Assembly: GCF_015712065.1 (NCBI RefSeq) | Contig: NZ_JACFYZ010000002.1 | Span: 248,001-312,000, forward strand | DNA from: Ectopseudomonas chengduensis | Lineage (GTDB): Bacteria; Pseudomonadota; Gammaproteobacteria; Pseudomonadales; Pseudomonadaceae | DNA length: 64,000 nt | Direction: 5' to 3' | Shown: one piece after another, positions 26,295-35,110 of the stretch | Numbering within the stretch: position 1 is the first letter of the stretch | How the letters are laid out: every line of letters starts with the position of its first letter | Made by a program: the position numbers and the translations under genes | Notes under the pieces: model-generated | What the model was told of the DNA's origin: nothing | What the model saw: only the letters and a program-made list of their open reading frames with translations | The model's database searches: none

Positions 26295-27203
26295 TCAGAA
26301 TACCGACCAGCCGATGCGCTCGCTGAGCAGTTCCAGCGCCTTGATCCCGGCCAGGGAGTTACCCGCGGCGTTCAACTCCGGTGACCACACGCAGACACTG
26401 AACTGCCCTGGTACCACCGCGACGATGCCGCCGCCGACGCCGCTTTTGCCCGGCAGACCGACGCGATAAGCGAAGTTGCCGGCTTCATCGTACAGGCCGC
26501 TGGTGGCCATGATGGCGTTGATCTGCTTGGTCTGGCGGGGCGACAACACCTGTTCGCCACTGTGCTGGCAGAAACCTTCATTGGCCAGGAAGCCGAAGGC
26601 ACGCGCCAGGTCGACGCAGCTCATGCGCAGCGCGCAGCAGCTGAAGTAGCTGCGCAGCACGGCCTCGACTTCGTTGTGGAAGTTGCCGAACGACTGCATC
26701 AGGTAGGCTGCTGCGGCGTTGCGCGCGCGGTGCTGGTACTCCGACTCGGCGACATGGTTGTCCACCGTCACTTCGGGGTTGCCCGACAGGCGCCGGACGA
26801 AGTCGCGCATCGATAGCGCCGGTGCGGCGTAGCGCGACTGGTTGATGTCGCAGATGACCAGGGCGCCGGCATTGATGAACGGATTGCGCGGCTTGCCACG
26901 CTCGAACTCCAATTGCACCAGCGAGTTGAACGGCTGCCCGGACGGCTCGTGGCCGAGGCGCTGCCAGATGCTTTCGCCGCTGTGGCCGATGGCCTGGACC
27001 AGGCTGAACACCTTGGAAATACTCTGGATGGAAAACGGCGTGCGCGCATCGCCGGCGACATGCACCTGGCCGTCGTTGCCATACACGGCGATGCCCAGTT
27101 GATCGGGCACCACGCTGGCCAGTGCGGGAATGTAGTCGGCCACCTTGCCCTGGCCGATCAGTGGGCGGACTTCATCAAGAATTTCGTTCAACAACGCTTG
27201 CAT
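26295..27203 (-). CDS. glsA: Glutaminase
   Basis: 302 aa, exactly the usual bacterial GlsA length. It hydrolyses glutamine to glutamate and ammonia. Serine beta-lactamase-like fold with the S-x-x-K motif at S61-K64 ([13 protein letters not shown]), plus [34 protein letters not shown] and [18 protein letters not shown]. The start at 27203 gives [26 protein letters not shown], the standard N-terminus; the frame continues to 27269. Together with asparaginase and aspartase it makes this an amide-nitrogen region. Confidence 0.95.
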   Translation of the reverse strand: MQALLNEILDEVRPLIGQGKVADYIPALASVVPDQLGIAVYGNDGQVHVAGDARTPFSIQSISKVFSLVQAIGHSGESIWQRLGHEPSGQPFNSLVQLEFERGKPRNPFINAGALVICDINQSRYAAPALSMRDFVRRLSGNPEVTVDNHVAESEYQHRARNAAAAYLMQSFGNFHNEVEAVLRSYFSCCALRMSCVDLARAFGFLANEGFCQHSGEQVLSPRQTKQINAIMATSGLYDEAGNFAYRVGLPGKSGVGGGIVAVVPGQFSVCVWSPELNAAGNSLAGIKALELLSERIGWSVF

Positions 27204-27344
27204 GCTCAGGCTCGCGAGGGCGTCGGGCATTGCCCGGCAGGTCTGAGCTAGACGCCCATTGACGGACACGAATCACAGCGCGCGGCTTGCTCTGCACGGT
27301 TCTGCGCCCTAGTCTCGGCCTCTTCCTGTCGACGGCGTAGCCTG

Positions 27345-28274
27345 ATGTCCACCGTTCTCAACGTCCTGTTGCCGATCTTCGGTCTGATTCTGGTCGGCTA
27401 CATCTGCCGGCGAACCAATCGCCTGGGGCCGACTGCGGCATCGGAGATGAATCGCTTCGTGGTCTGGCTCGGCCTGCCGGCCCTGCTCTTCAGCCTCACG
27501 GCCAAGGCCGACTGGGCGCAGATCTGGCAGCCGGGGTTCCTGCTCGCCTTCACCGGCGGCATGCTCGCGGTGTTTCTGGTCACGCTGGCATACCGCTGGA
27601 AAACCACCGGCAGCCTGGTCGACGCCAGCATCGATGGGCTCAGTGCCGGTTATGCCAACACCGGCTATATCGGCATTCCGCTGTGCGTGCTGGTACTGGG
27701 TGAGGACGGCATGGCGCCCGCGCTGATCGCCTCGCTGCTGGTGGTCTGCGTGCTGTTCGGCCTGGCGGTGGTGTGCATCGAAGTAGGTCTGCAGAGCAAG
27801 AAGGGGCTGGGTGGCGCCATCGTTCAGGTGGTCACCGCCCTGTTGAAGAACCCGCTGGTGGTCGCGCCACTGCTCGGTGCTGCCTGGGCCTTTGGTGGCG
27901 TGCAGATGCCCGCGGCACTGGACGAGTTTCTCCGCTTGCTCGGCGCGGCCACCGTACCCTGTGCACTGGTGTCGCTGGGATTGTTCCTGGCGCAGCGCCA
28001 GAGCGGGCCGAGCGAAGGCGCCTGGCCGCTGGTGGCGCTGAAGCTGGTGCTGCAACCGCTGGTGACCTGGTTCATCGCTTTCGTGCTGCTCGACCTGCCA
28101 CCGTTCTGGGCGCATGCCGCGTTGCTGCTCAGCGCACTGCCAACCGGCACCGGGCCGTTCATGCTGGCCGAGTATTACCAGCGCCAGGCGGCGCTGGTGT
28201 CGCGGGCGATCCTGTTTTCCACCCTCGGTTCGCTGCTGACCCTGTCGCTGATCCTGCTGGCGATCAACCCTTGA
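27345..28274 (+). CDS. AEC-family auxin-efflux-carrier-like transporter
   Basis: 309 aa with about ten spans (5+5 layout): LNVLLPIFGLILVGYICRRTN at the start, EMNRFVVWLGLPALLFSLTAK, GLSAGYANTGYIGIPLCVLVLGEDG and ALPTGTGPFMLAEYYQRQ. AEC members move malonate, malate or amino-acid derivatives. Divergent from glsA. Its 3' end overlaps the convergent hypothetical gene by 11 bp. Confidence 0.88.
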   Translation: MSTVLNVLLPIFGLILVGYICRRTNRLGPTAASEMNRFVVWLGLPALLFSLTAKADWAQIWQPGFLLAFTGGMLAVFLVTLAYRWKTTGSLVDASIDGLSAGYANTGYIGIPLCVLVLGEDGMAPALIASLLVVCVLFGLAVVCIEVGLQSKKGLGGAIVQVVTALLKNPLVVAPLLGAAWAFGGVQMPAALDEFLRLLGAATVPCALVSLGLFLAQRQSGPSEGAWPLVALKLVLQPLVTWFIAFVLLDLPPFWAHAALLLSALPTGTGPFMLAEYYQRQAALVSRAILFSTLGSLLTLSLILLAINP

Positions 28275-28905
28275 GCTGCAGTTCCACACCCAGTTGCTGT
28301 GACAGGCAGGGCCAGCGCTGCCAGGCCGATGCGGTATCCGGCGCCGCCAGGCGCTCGCGGTAGGCCTGCACCGAGGGTTGGTCGAAACTGGCGTCGTCGA
28401 GCATACCGGTCAGGGCATGATGCACAGCCTCATCGAGCTGATTGGCGAAGGGTTCGCCGATCAACTGATGGGCGATCAGATTGGCGCGCGTGGTGTCCAG
28501 CGGGATCAGCGGCTGGCCGAGGTGAGCGATATAGCGATCGTTGACCTCTTCCACCAGGCGATGTGCCAGGTAGGCCTCGTCGAGCAGGCTTTCGAGTCCT
28601 TCGTGCCCTTCCATCAGCGCCGGTGGCTGCAGGAAGAAATGCTCGGCGATCTTCAGCACCGGCTTCACGGCGGCCTCGATTCCAGCTTCGCGCGCCACCT
28701 CGGCAGCCGCGTCGAGCACGTCCGGCACCTCCTCGATATAGGCGATGACGAATGCGCTCAGTGCCCCTTGCGCATCCTCCTCCGACAGGCGGATTGACGG
28801 GTGCAGGCGCTCCAGCTGAGTCTGCAGGAAGCGCGAGAGCGCCTGGCTGCCGCTTTCCTGCTGGCGAGCCTGAGCGATCAATTGACGAAGGGCAGCGGTG
28901 TTCAT
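28264..28905 (-). CDS. Conserved hypothetical cytoplasmic protein
   Basis: 213 aa, acidic, almost entirely helical by eye, no signal peptide or membrane span. I do not recognise a domain. Features: N-terminal ALRQLIAQARQQESGSQALSRFLQTQLERLHP, central VKPVLKIAEHFFLQPPALMEGHEGLESLLDEAYLAHRLVEEVNDRYIAHLGQPLIPLDTTRANLIAHQLIGEPFANQLDE. Codon use matches its neighbours. Convergent overlap of 11 bp with the AEC transporter gene. Confidence 0.75.
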   Translation of the reverse strand: MNTAALRQLIAQARQQESGSQALSRFLQTQLERLHPSIRLSEEDAQGALSAFVIAYIEEVPDVLDAAAEVAREAGIEAAVKPVLKIAEHFFLQPPALMEGHEGLESLLDEAYLAHRLVEEVNDRYIAHLGQPLIPLDTTRANLIAHQLIGEPFANQLDEAVHHALTGMLDDASFDQPSVQAYRERLAAPDTASAWQRWPCLSQQLGVELQLKG

Positions 28906-29097
28906 GACGGCTCCTACATTTCAGGACATGGGCGTGAACATTAGCCGGCCGTTTGGCTTGGCTAAGACGCGATTGTCATAATTTTTTCATACTTATGCGA
29001 GTTCGCTATAAAGACCTGTGTCAGAACGGCTACACCCCGCGTCAGTCGGGGCGTTTAGGACAAGGCTTGCGCGCCTTCGGCCATTTTTGCACGCACG

Positions 29098-29125
29098 TTG
29101 CGAGGTGAAACTCGCCGTCTATACT
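29098..29125 (+). promoter_or_regulatory. Candidate RpoS/RpoD promoter of the cox operon
   Basis: TTGCGA (29098-29103), a 16-bp spacer and TATACT (29120-29125). The preceding C gives CTATACT, the extended -10 form favoured by RpoS. In P. aeruginosa the aa3 oxidase operon is RpoS-dependent. The transcript would start near 29132, leaving a leader of about 180 nt before coxB. The 404-bp gap 28906-29309 has no convincing gene. Confidence 0.5.
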
Positions 29126-29309
29126 CGAGTTCGAAAGGCAGTACCTGATGGAACCGGACGAGCTCAGGCACGGAGAGGTTTCGGCAGTAGTCGCCAGCAG
29201 TTGAGCGCGGTGCGCGGACAGTGAGTCCGCCTTGTCGCTCCATGGCAGTCGATCCCTTAGCCGCAGGCTCAGCCGGCGGGATAACAAGAACAATCAAGGG
29301 GAACCCGCA

Positions 29310-30434
29310 ATGATGCGACATCCACGAGTCTGGATGGGCCTCCTGCTGTGGCTGGCATTAGGCTCGGCGCACGCGCAGTGGACGGTCAATATGGCGCCCG
29401 GTGTAACCGACGTCAGCCGCTCCGTCTTCGATCTGCACATGACCATTTTCTGGATCTGCGTTGTGATCGGTGTGATCGTCTTCGGCGCCATGTTCTGGTC
29501 GATGATCATGCACCGCCGCTCCACCGGCCAGAAACCCGCGCATTTTCACGAAAGCACCACCGTCGAGATTCTCTGGACCGTAGTGCCGCTGGCCATTCTG
29601 GTGGTGATGGCGATCCCGGCGACCAAGACGCTGATCGAGATCTACGACACTTCGGAGTCCGAGCTGGATATCCAAGTCACTGGCTACCAATGGAAGTGGC
29701 ACTACAAATATCTGGGTCAGGATGTCGAGTTCTTCAGCAACCTGACCACGCCGCGCTCGCAGATCAACAACCGTGAAGCCAAGGGCGAACACTACCTGCT
29801 AGAAGTCGATGAGCCGCTGGTGGTGCCGGTGGGCACCAAGGTGCGCTTCCTGATCACCGCCGCCGATGTCATCCACTCCTGGTGGGTGCCGGCACTGGCG
29901 GTGAAGAAGGACGCCATCCCCGGGTTCATCAACGAATCCTGGACGCGTATCGAGGAACCCGGCATCTACCGCGGCCAGTGCACCGAGTTGTGCGGTAAGG
30001 ACCACGGTTTCATGCCGGTGGTGGTCGAGGCCAAGTCCAAGGAAGACTTCGATGCCTGGCTGGCCGAGCGCAAGGAGGCAGCCGCCGCCGAGCGTGAGCT
30101 GACCAGCAAGGAATGGACCATGGAAGAGCTGATGGCGCGTGGCGAGAAAGCCTACGTCACTGCCTGCGCAGCCTGCCACCAGCCTACCGGTGAAGGTCTG
30201 CCACCGATGTTCCCGGCGCTCAAGGGCTCGGCCATCGCCAAGGGGCCAGCCGAGGGGCATATCGATATCGTCTACAACGGCAAGCCGGGCACCTCCATGG
30301 CCGCCTTCGGCAAGCAGCTGTCGCCGGTCGATCTGGCCGCCATCATCACCTACGAGCGCAACGCCTGGGGCAACAATGTCGGTGACATGGTCACGCCCAA
30401 GGACATTCTCGATTTCTCCAAGGCGCAGGAGTAA
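29310..30434 (+). CDS. coxB: Cytochrome c oxidase (aa3) subunit II with C-terminal cytochrome c domain
   Basis: 374 aa. Signal peptide, two TM helices (residues about 40-95), CuA cupredoxin domain with IHSWWVPALAVKKDAIPGFINESW and the CuA ligands CTELCGKDHGFM, then a fused cytochrome c domain with CAACHQP and axial Met around GTSMAAFGKQ. The caa3-type fusion accepts electrons directly from soluble cytochromes c such as the c4/c5 encoded at 43623-44569. ATG 29310 has AAGGGG 8 nt upstream; a second ATG follows immediately. Starts the oxidase operon. Confidence 0.95.
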   Translation: MMRHPRVWMGLLLWLALGSAHAQWTVNMAPGVTDVSRSVFDLHMTIFWICVVIGVIVFGAMFWSMIMHRRSTGQKPAHFHESTTVEILWTVVPLAILVVMAIPATKTLIEIYDTSESELDIQVTGYQWKWHYKYLGQDVEFFSNLTTPRSQINNREAKGEHYLLEVDEPLVVPVGTKVRFLITAADVIHSWWVPALAVKKDAIPGFINESWTRIEEPGIYRGQCTELCGKDHGFMPVVVEAKSKEDFDAWLAERKEAAAAERELTSKEWTMEELMARGEKAYVTACAACHQPTGEGLPPMFPALKGSAIAKGPAEGHIDIVYNGKPGTSMAAFGKQLSPVDLAAIITYERNAWGNNVGDMVTPKDILDFSKAQE

Positions 30435-30438
30435 GGAC

Positions 30439-32022
30439 ATGAGTGCAGTGATCGACCACGGTCATACTGACCACCACCATGGCCCGGCCAAGGGCCTGAT
30501 GCGCTGGGTGCTGACCACCAACCACAAGGACATCGGCACGATGTACCTGTGGTTCAGCTTCTGCATGTTCCTGCTGGGCGGCTCGATGGCCATGGTCATC
30601 CGCGCCGAGTTGTTCCAGCCGGGCCTGCAGATCGTGCAGCCGGAATTCTTCAACCAGATGACCACCATGCACGGCCTGATCATGGTCTTCGGTGCGGTGA
30701 TGCCGGCCTTCGTCGGCCTGGCCAACTGGATGATCCCGCTGATGATCGGCGCGCCGGACATGGCCCTGCCACGGATGAACAACTTCAGCTTCTGGCTGTT
30801 GCCGGCGGCCTTCGGTCTGCTGGTCTCGACGCTGTTCATGGAAGGTGGCGGGCCCAACTTCGGCTGGACGTTCTATGCGCCGCTGTCGACCACCTACGGG
30901 CCGGAGAGCACGACCTTCTTCATCTTCGCCATCCACCTGATGGGCATCAGTTCGATCATGGGGGCGATCAACGTGGTCGCCACCATCCTCAACCTGCGCG
31001 CCCCCGGCATGACCCTGATGAAGATGCCGTTGTTCGTCTGGACCTGGCTGATCACCGCCTTCCTGCTGATTGCGGTGATGCCGGTACTGGCTGGCTGCGT
31101 GACCATGATGCTGATGGACATCCACTTCGGCACCAGCTTCTTCAACGCTGCTGGCGGCGGTGATCCGGTCTTGTTCCAGCACGTGTTCTGGTTCTTCGGT
31201 CACCCCGAGGTGTACATCATGATCCTGCCTGCCTTCGGCGCGGTCAGCTCGATCATTCCGGCCTTCGCGCGCAAGCCGCTGTTCGGCTACACCTCGATGG
31301 TCTACGCCACCGCCTCGATCGCCTTCCTGTCGTTCATCGTCTGGGCGCACCACATGTTCACCGTCGGCATCCCGCTGACCGGCGAGCTGTTCTTCATGTA
31401 CGCCACCATGCTGATCGCCGTGCCCACCGGGGTGAAGGTGTTCAATTGGGCCAGCACCATGTGGCAGGGCTCGATGACCTTCGAGGCGCCGATGCTGTTC
31501 TCGGTGGCCTTCGTCATCCTGTTCACCATCGGCGGCTTCTCCGGGCTGATGCTGGCCATCGCCCCGGCGGACTTCCAGTACCACGACACCTACTTCGTGG
31601 TGGCGCACTTCCACTACGTGCTGGTACCCGGTGCGATCTTCGGCATCTTCGCTTCGGCCTACTACTGGCTGCCGAAATGGACTGGCCACATGTATGACGA
31701 AACCCTGGCCAAGCTGCATTTCTGGATGAGCTTCATCGGCATGAACCTGGCGTTCTTCCCGATGCACTTCGTTGGCCTGGCCGGTATGCCGCGGCGTATC
31801 CCCGACTACAACATGATGTTCGCCAACTTCAACATGGTCTCCAGCATCGGCGCCTTCATGTTCGGCGCCACCCAGCTGTTGTTCCTGTTCATCGTCATCA
31901 AGTGCATTCGCGGCGGCAAGCCGGCCCCGGCCAAACCCTGGGACGGTGCCGAAGGGCTGGAGTGGACGGTGCCCTCACCGGCGCCCTACCACACCTTCAG
32001 CACGCCACCGGAAGTGAAATAG
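30439..32022 (+). CDS. coxA: Cytochrome c oxidase (aa3) subunit I
   Basis: 527 aa, 12 TM helices; carries heme a and the heme a3–CuB site. Seen: TTNHKDIGTMYLWFSF, MHGLIMVFGAVMPAFVGLANWM (heme a His), WFFGHPEVYIMILPAFG (CuB His and cross-linked Tyr), HHMFTVG and YHDTYFVVAHFHYVL (heme His pair). ATG 30439 lies 4 bp after the coxB stop with AAGGA upstream; an open frame extends back into coxB and is discarded. Confidence 0.97.
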   Translation: MSAVIDHGHTDHHHGPAKGLMRWVLTTNHKDIGTMYLWFSFCMFLLGGSMAMVIRAELFQPGLQIVQPEFFNQMTTMHGLIMVFGAVMPAFVGLANWMIPLMIGAPDMALPRMNNFSFWLLPAAFGLLVSTLFMEGGGPNFGWTFYAPLSTTYGPESTTFFIFAIHLMGISSIMGAINVVATILNLRAPGMTLMKMPLFVWTWLITAFLLIAVMPVLAGCVTMMLMDIHFGTSFFNAAGGGDPVLFQHVFWFFGHPEVYIMILPAFGAVSSIIPAFARKPLFGYTSMVYATASIAFLSFIVWAHHMFTVGIPLTGELFFMYATMLIAVPTGVKVFNWASTMWQGSMTFEAPMLFSVAFVILFTIGGFSGLMLAIAPADFQYHDTYFVVAHFHYVLVPGAIFGIFASAYYWLPKWTGHMYDETLAKLHFWMSFIGMNLAFFPMHFVGLAGMPRRIPDYNMMFANFNMVSSIGAFMFGATQLLFLFIVIKCIRGGKPAPAKPWDGAEGLEWTVPSPAPYHTFSTPPEVK

Positions 32023-32032
32023 GAGGTCTGCC

Positions 32033-32581
32033 GTGAGCGAGGTCATCGCGACTCGTCGCCTGGTTACCCGTCTGCTGCTCGTGGTGGTGGTGATGTTCTG
32101 CTTCGGCATCTTCGTCCTGCCGCCGTTCTACGACGCCATGTGCCGGGTGTTCGGCATCAACGGCAAGACGGCCGGGGCCTACCAGGGCGAGCAAATGGTG
32201 GATGAGCAGCGTCAGGTGCGCGTGCAGTTTCTCGCCACCAACGCCGCCGGCATGGTCTGGGAGTTCGGCCCGCAAGCTGACGAGATTCTGGTTCACCCGG
32301 GCGAGGCGCGCGACATGCTGTTCGTCGCCTACAACCCCAGCGACCAGCCGATGAGCGCGCAGGCGATTCCCAGTGTCTCGCCGTCCAAGGCGGCGGCCTT
32401 CTTTCACAAGACCGAGTGTTTCTGCTTTACCCAGCAGGTGTTGCAACCGGGCGAGCGCATCGAAATGCCGGTGCGCTTCATCGTCGACAGGGATCTACCC
32501 AAGGACGTGAAGCACCTGACCCTGGGCTACACCCTGTTCGATATCACCGCGCGCAAACCGCCAGTGGCACAGGCTCCATAA
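32033..32581 (+). CDS. ctaG: Cytochrome c oxidase assembly protein CtaG/Cox11
   Basis: 182 aa. One N-terminal membrane anchor (LLLVVVVMFCFGIFVLPPFYDAMC) and a periplasmic copper-delivery domain with the CFCF motif (HKTECFCFTQQVLQPGE). It delivers copper to CuB of subunit I. GTG start at 32033 with AGGAGG 6-7 nt upstream; no suitable ATG nearby. Between coxA and coxC as in other pseudomonads. Confidence 0.93.
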   Translation: MSEVIATRRLVTRLLLVVVVMFCFGIFVLPPFYDAMCRVFGINGKTAGAYQGEQMVDEQRQVRVQFLATNAAGMVWEFGPQADEILVHPGEARDMLFVAYNPSDQPMSAQAIPSVSPSKAAAFFHKTECFCFTQQVLQPGERIEMPVRFIVDRDLPKDVKHLTLGYTLFDITARKPPVAQAP

Positions 32582-32592
32582 GGAGAACAACA

Positions 32593-33489
32593 ATGTCGAG
32601 TCACGAAAGTCACGAGAACTATTACGTACCGGCGCAGAGTAAGTGGCCCATCGTCGCCACCATCGGCCTGCTGGTCAGCTTCTACGGTGTCGGCACCTGG
32701 TTCAACGACCTGTCGGCAGGCCGCGAAGGGTCCAACGGACCGCTGATCTTCTTCGTCGGCGGGCTGATTCTGGCCTGGATGCTGTTCGGCTGGTTCGGTA
32801 ACGTCATCAAGGAAAGCCGCAGCGGTCTGTACAGCGCGCAGATGGACCGCTCCTTTCGCTGGGGCATGAGCTGGTTCATCTTCTCCGAGGTGATGTTCTT
32901 CGCCGCCTTCTTCGGCGCCCTGTTCTATATCCGTACCTGGGCCGGACCCTGGCTTGGCGGCGAGGGTGACAAGGGCGTGGCCAACATGCTCTGGGAAGGT
33001 TTCGAATACAGCTGGCCGCTGCTGCAGAACCCCGACTCCAAGCTGTTCCCGCCGCCAACCGGGGTGATCGACCCCTGGCACCTGCCGCTGGTCAACACCA
33101 TCTTGCTGGTGTCATCCAGCTTCACCATTACCCTGGCTCACCACGCGCTGAAGAAGAACCACCGTGGCCCGCTCAAGGCCTGGCTGGCGGCGACCATTGT
33201 CCTCGCCCTGGCGTTCTTGTTCTTTCAGGTCGAGGAATACATCGAGGCTTATACCGAGCTGGGGCTGACTCTGGGTTCGGGCATCTATGGCGCGACCTTC
33301 TTCATGCTCACCGGCTTCCATGGCGCGCATGTGACCTTGGGCACCATCATCCTGATCGTGATGCTGGTGCGCATCACGCGCGGGCATTTCGACGCCGATC
33401 AGCACTTCGGCTTCGAGGCGGCCGCCTGGTACTGGCACTTCGTCGATGTGGTCTGGCTGGGATTGTTCGTCTTCGTCTACGTACTGTAG
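32593..33489 (+). CDS. coxC: Cytochrome c oxidase (aa3) subunit III
   Basis: 298 aa, seven TM helices: PIVATIGLLVSFYGVGTWF, LIFFVGGLILAWMLFGWFGNVI, WGMSWFIFSEVMFFAAFFGALFYIR, and C-terminal HGAHVTLGTIILIVMLVRITRGHF and WYWHFVDVVWLGLFVFVYVL, all typical of subunit III. ATG 32593 has AAGGAG 8 nt upstream. Last structural subunit of the operon. Confidence 0.95.
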   Translation: MSSHESHENYYVPAQSKWPIVATIGLLVSFYGVGTWFNDLSAGREGSNGPLIFFVGGLILAWMLFGWFGNVIKESRSGLYSAQMDRSFRWGMSWFIFSEVMFFAAFFGALFYIRTWAGPWLGGEGDKGVANMLWEGFEYSWPLLQNPDSKLFPPPTGVIDPWHLPLVNTILLVSSSFTITLAHHALKKNHRGPLKAWLAATIVLALAFLFFQVEEYIEAYTELGLTLGSGIYGATFFMLTGFHGAHVTLGTIILIVMLVRITRGHFDADQHFGFEAAAWYWHFVDVVWLGLFVFVYVL

Positions 33490-33495
33490 CGGGGG

Positions 33496-33699
33496 CTACC
33501 ACGTAACGTGGGACACCAGTTGCCCTGAGTAGAAGCCCCAGGCGACCAGGGCAACGGTAATGGCGGTCAGGCCGACACGGACAGTCAGCGCGCCGACCAC
33601 ACGGGAACCATGGCCCTCATCCTTGACCAGGAAGAACAGGCCGCTGAACAGGCTGGCGATGGTTGCCAGCAGCATGAGGACGATCGCGGCCTTGAGCAT
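33496..33699 (-). CDS. DUF2909-type twin-transmembrane small protein
   Basis: 67 aa with two hydrophobic helices (AAIVLMLLATIASLFSGLFFLV and VGLTAITVALVAWGFYSG) around KDEGHGSRVV. The size and layout fit the DUF2909 twin-TM family found within pseudomonad cox loci. ATG 33699 has GGAG 6 nt upstream. It sits antisense to the surrounding cox genes, in the gap between coxC and the Surf1 gene. Function unknown; an oxidase assembly or stability role is inferred from position. Confidence 0.75.
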   Translation of the reverse strand: MLKAAIVLMLLATIASLFSGLFFLVKDEGHGSRVVGALTVRVGLTAITVALVAWGFYSGQLVSHVTW

Positions 33700-33770
33700 G
33701 TGAGACTCCGGGGGATTCGAGTGATGCATTGCAGTATAGCCAGCAACCCCGATCGTAACGGCAGGACGCA

Positions 33771-34502
33771 ATGAGCGCCTTCCGTCCCGGTTGGTTGCCC
33801 AGCGTGCTGGTTGCCCTGTTGCTGCCGGGGTTGCTCTGGCTGGGCTTCTGGCAACTGCAGCGTGGCGATGAGAAGCGTCAGCTACTGGCCAGCTTCGAGG
33901 CGCGGCGCCAGGCCGAACCGATCAGTCTCGAGCAGCTCGAGCCCATGCCGGACCCCGCCTACCGCCGCGTCCATCTGCGCGGACATTTCGATACCGAGCA
34001 CAGCCTGCTGCTGGACAGCCGCATCCGTGATGGTCATGCCGGTGTCGAGTTGCTGCAGCCTTTTTACGATCAGTCCAGCGGCCTCTGGGTGTTGCTCAAC
34101 CGTGGCTGGCTACCCTGGCCGGACCGGCGCACGCCGCCGCACTTCGATACGCCCGACGGCATGCTGCAGCTCACGGCCTGGATCTACGTGGCGCCTTCTG
34201 GCGGTTTGAATTTGCGATCTGGCGCGGCATCTGAAGGCTGGCCGCGACTGATCACGCAGGTCGAGGCCGACAGCCTCTGGCGCCAGCTGGGCCGTGGTGG
34301 CCTGCCTTTCGAGGTGCGCCTGGAGTCCGGGCCGGCCAGTTATCGCGTCGACTGGCCAATCGTGGCCATGAGTCCCAGCAAGCATCTGGGCTATGCGGTG
34401 CAGTGGTTCTCCTTGGCTGCCGCGCTGCTTGGTCTGTTCATCTATCTCGGAATTCACAATGCACGGGAGCGTCGTCATGAACCCAGCCATCGCCATGCCT
34501 GA
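33771..34502 (+). CDS. SURF1-family oxidase assembly protein
   Basis: 243 aa with the N- and C-terminal TM helices typical of Surf1 (WLPSVLVALLLPGLLWLGFWQLQRGDEK and KHLGYAVQWFSLAAALLGLFIYLG). Also PAYRRVHLRGHFD, LLDSRIRDGHAGVELLQPF and LLNRGWLPWP. Surf1 helps insert heme a into subunit I. Its end overlaps the next gene by 26 bp. Confidence 0.92.
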   Translation: MSAFRPGWLPSVLVALLLPGLLWLGFWQLQRGDEKRQLLASFEARRQAEPISLEQLEPMPDPAYRRVHLRGHFDTEHSLLLDSRIRDGHAGVELLQPFYDQSSGLWVLLNRGWLPWPDRRTPPHFDTPDGMLQLTAWIYVAPSGGLNLRSGAASEGWPRLITQVEADSLWRQLGRGGLPFEVRLESGPASYRVDWPIVAMSPSKHLGYAVQWFSLAAALLGLFIYLGIHNARERRHEPSHRHA

Positions 34503-35055
34503 GGCACCGCGCAAGGGGCGTGGTCGCCTGCAGTTGTTGTTGATCCTGGCCATTGCCATCGGCCCGATGTTCCTGGCCAGCGCCATGTACCAGTGGCGCT
34601 TCTGGGTGCCGGAAACGCGCAGCTACCACGGCGTGCTGATCGGCGATGGGCGCACCCTGGCCGATCTCGGTGTGCAGGGTGAGGTGGAGCCGCTGTGGCA
34701 GATTCTGGTGACAGCGCCCGGCGCATGTGAGGCCGACTGTCAGCAGCTGGTTTACCTGGCGCGGCAGATCCAGATCGGTCTCAACCGCGAGACTGCCCGC
34801 GCCAGTCACGGCCTGGCGCTGGCCGAACCACTGCCGGCCGAGTACGACGCCACGCTCCAGCGCGAGTACCCGCAGCTTGGACGCTATCAGCTGGATCTGC
34901 AGGCCTACGACAAGGCCGCCGAGGCGGTACCGGGTGCACAGCTGTGGCTGGTCGATCCACACGGCAACCTGGTGCTGCGCTATCCGGCCGGCAGCCAGGG
35001 CAAGGCCATTCTCGATGATCTGCGCTACCTGCTGAAAATTTCCCTGATCGGTTGA
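34477..35055 (+). CDS. Membrane-anchored Sco-like protein with CxxxC motif (cox cluster)
   Basis: 192 aa. One N-terminal TM helix (LQLLLILAIAIGPMFLASAMYQW), then a periplasmic domain resembling a divergent thioredoxin/Sco fold. C84 and C88 (GACEADCQQLVYLARQIQIGLNR) form CxxxC at the position of the Sco copper cysteines, and LWLVDPHGNLVLRYPAG resembles the Sco C-terminal VDHSGNLVIIGPDG segment with its His. ATG 34477 has GGGAG 7 nt upstream. Counterparts in P. aeruginosa are annotated only as hypothetical, as far as I recall. Copper or thiol-redox assembly role is inferred. Confidence 0.75.
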   Translation: MNPAIAMPEAPRKGRGRLQLLLILAIAIGPMFLASAMYQWRFWVPETRSYHGVLIGDGRTLADLGVQGEVEPLWQILVTAPGACEADCQQLVYLARQIQIGLNRETARASHGLALAEPLPAEYDATLQREYPQLGRYQLDLQAYDKAAEAVPGAQLWLVDPHGNLVLRYPAGSQGKAILDDLRYLLKISLIG

Positions 35056-35110
35056 CGCCGCGCTCTGTCCATATCGACAGAGCGTCAGGCCCAGTGCCCA
35101 AGGAGTAGAC

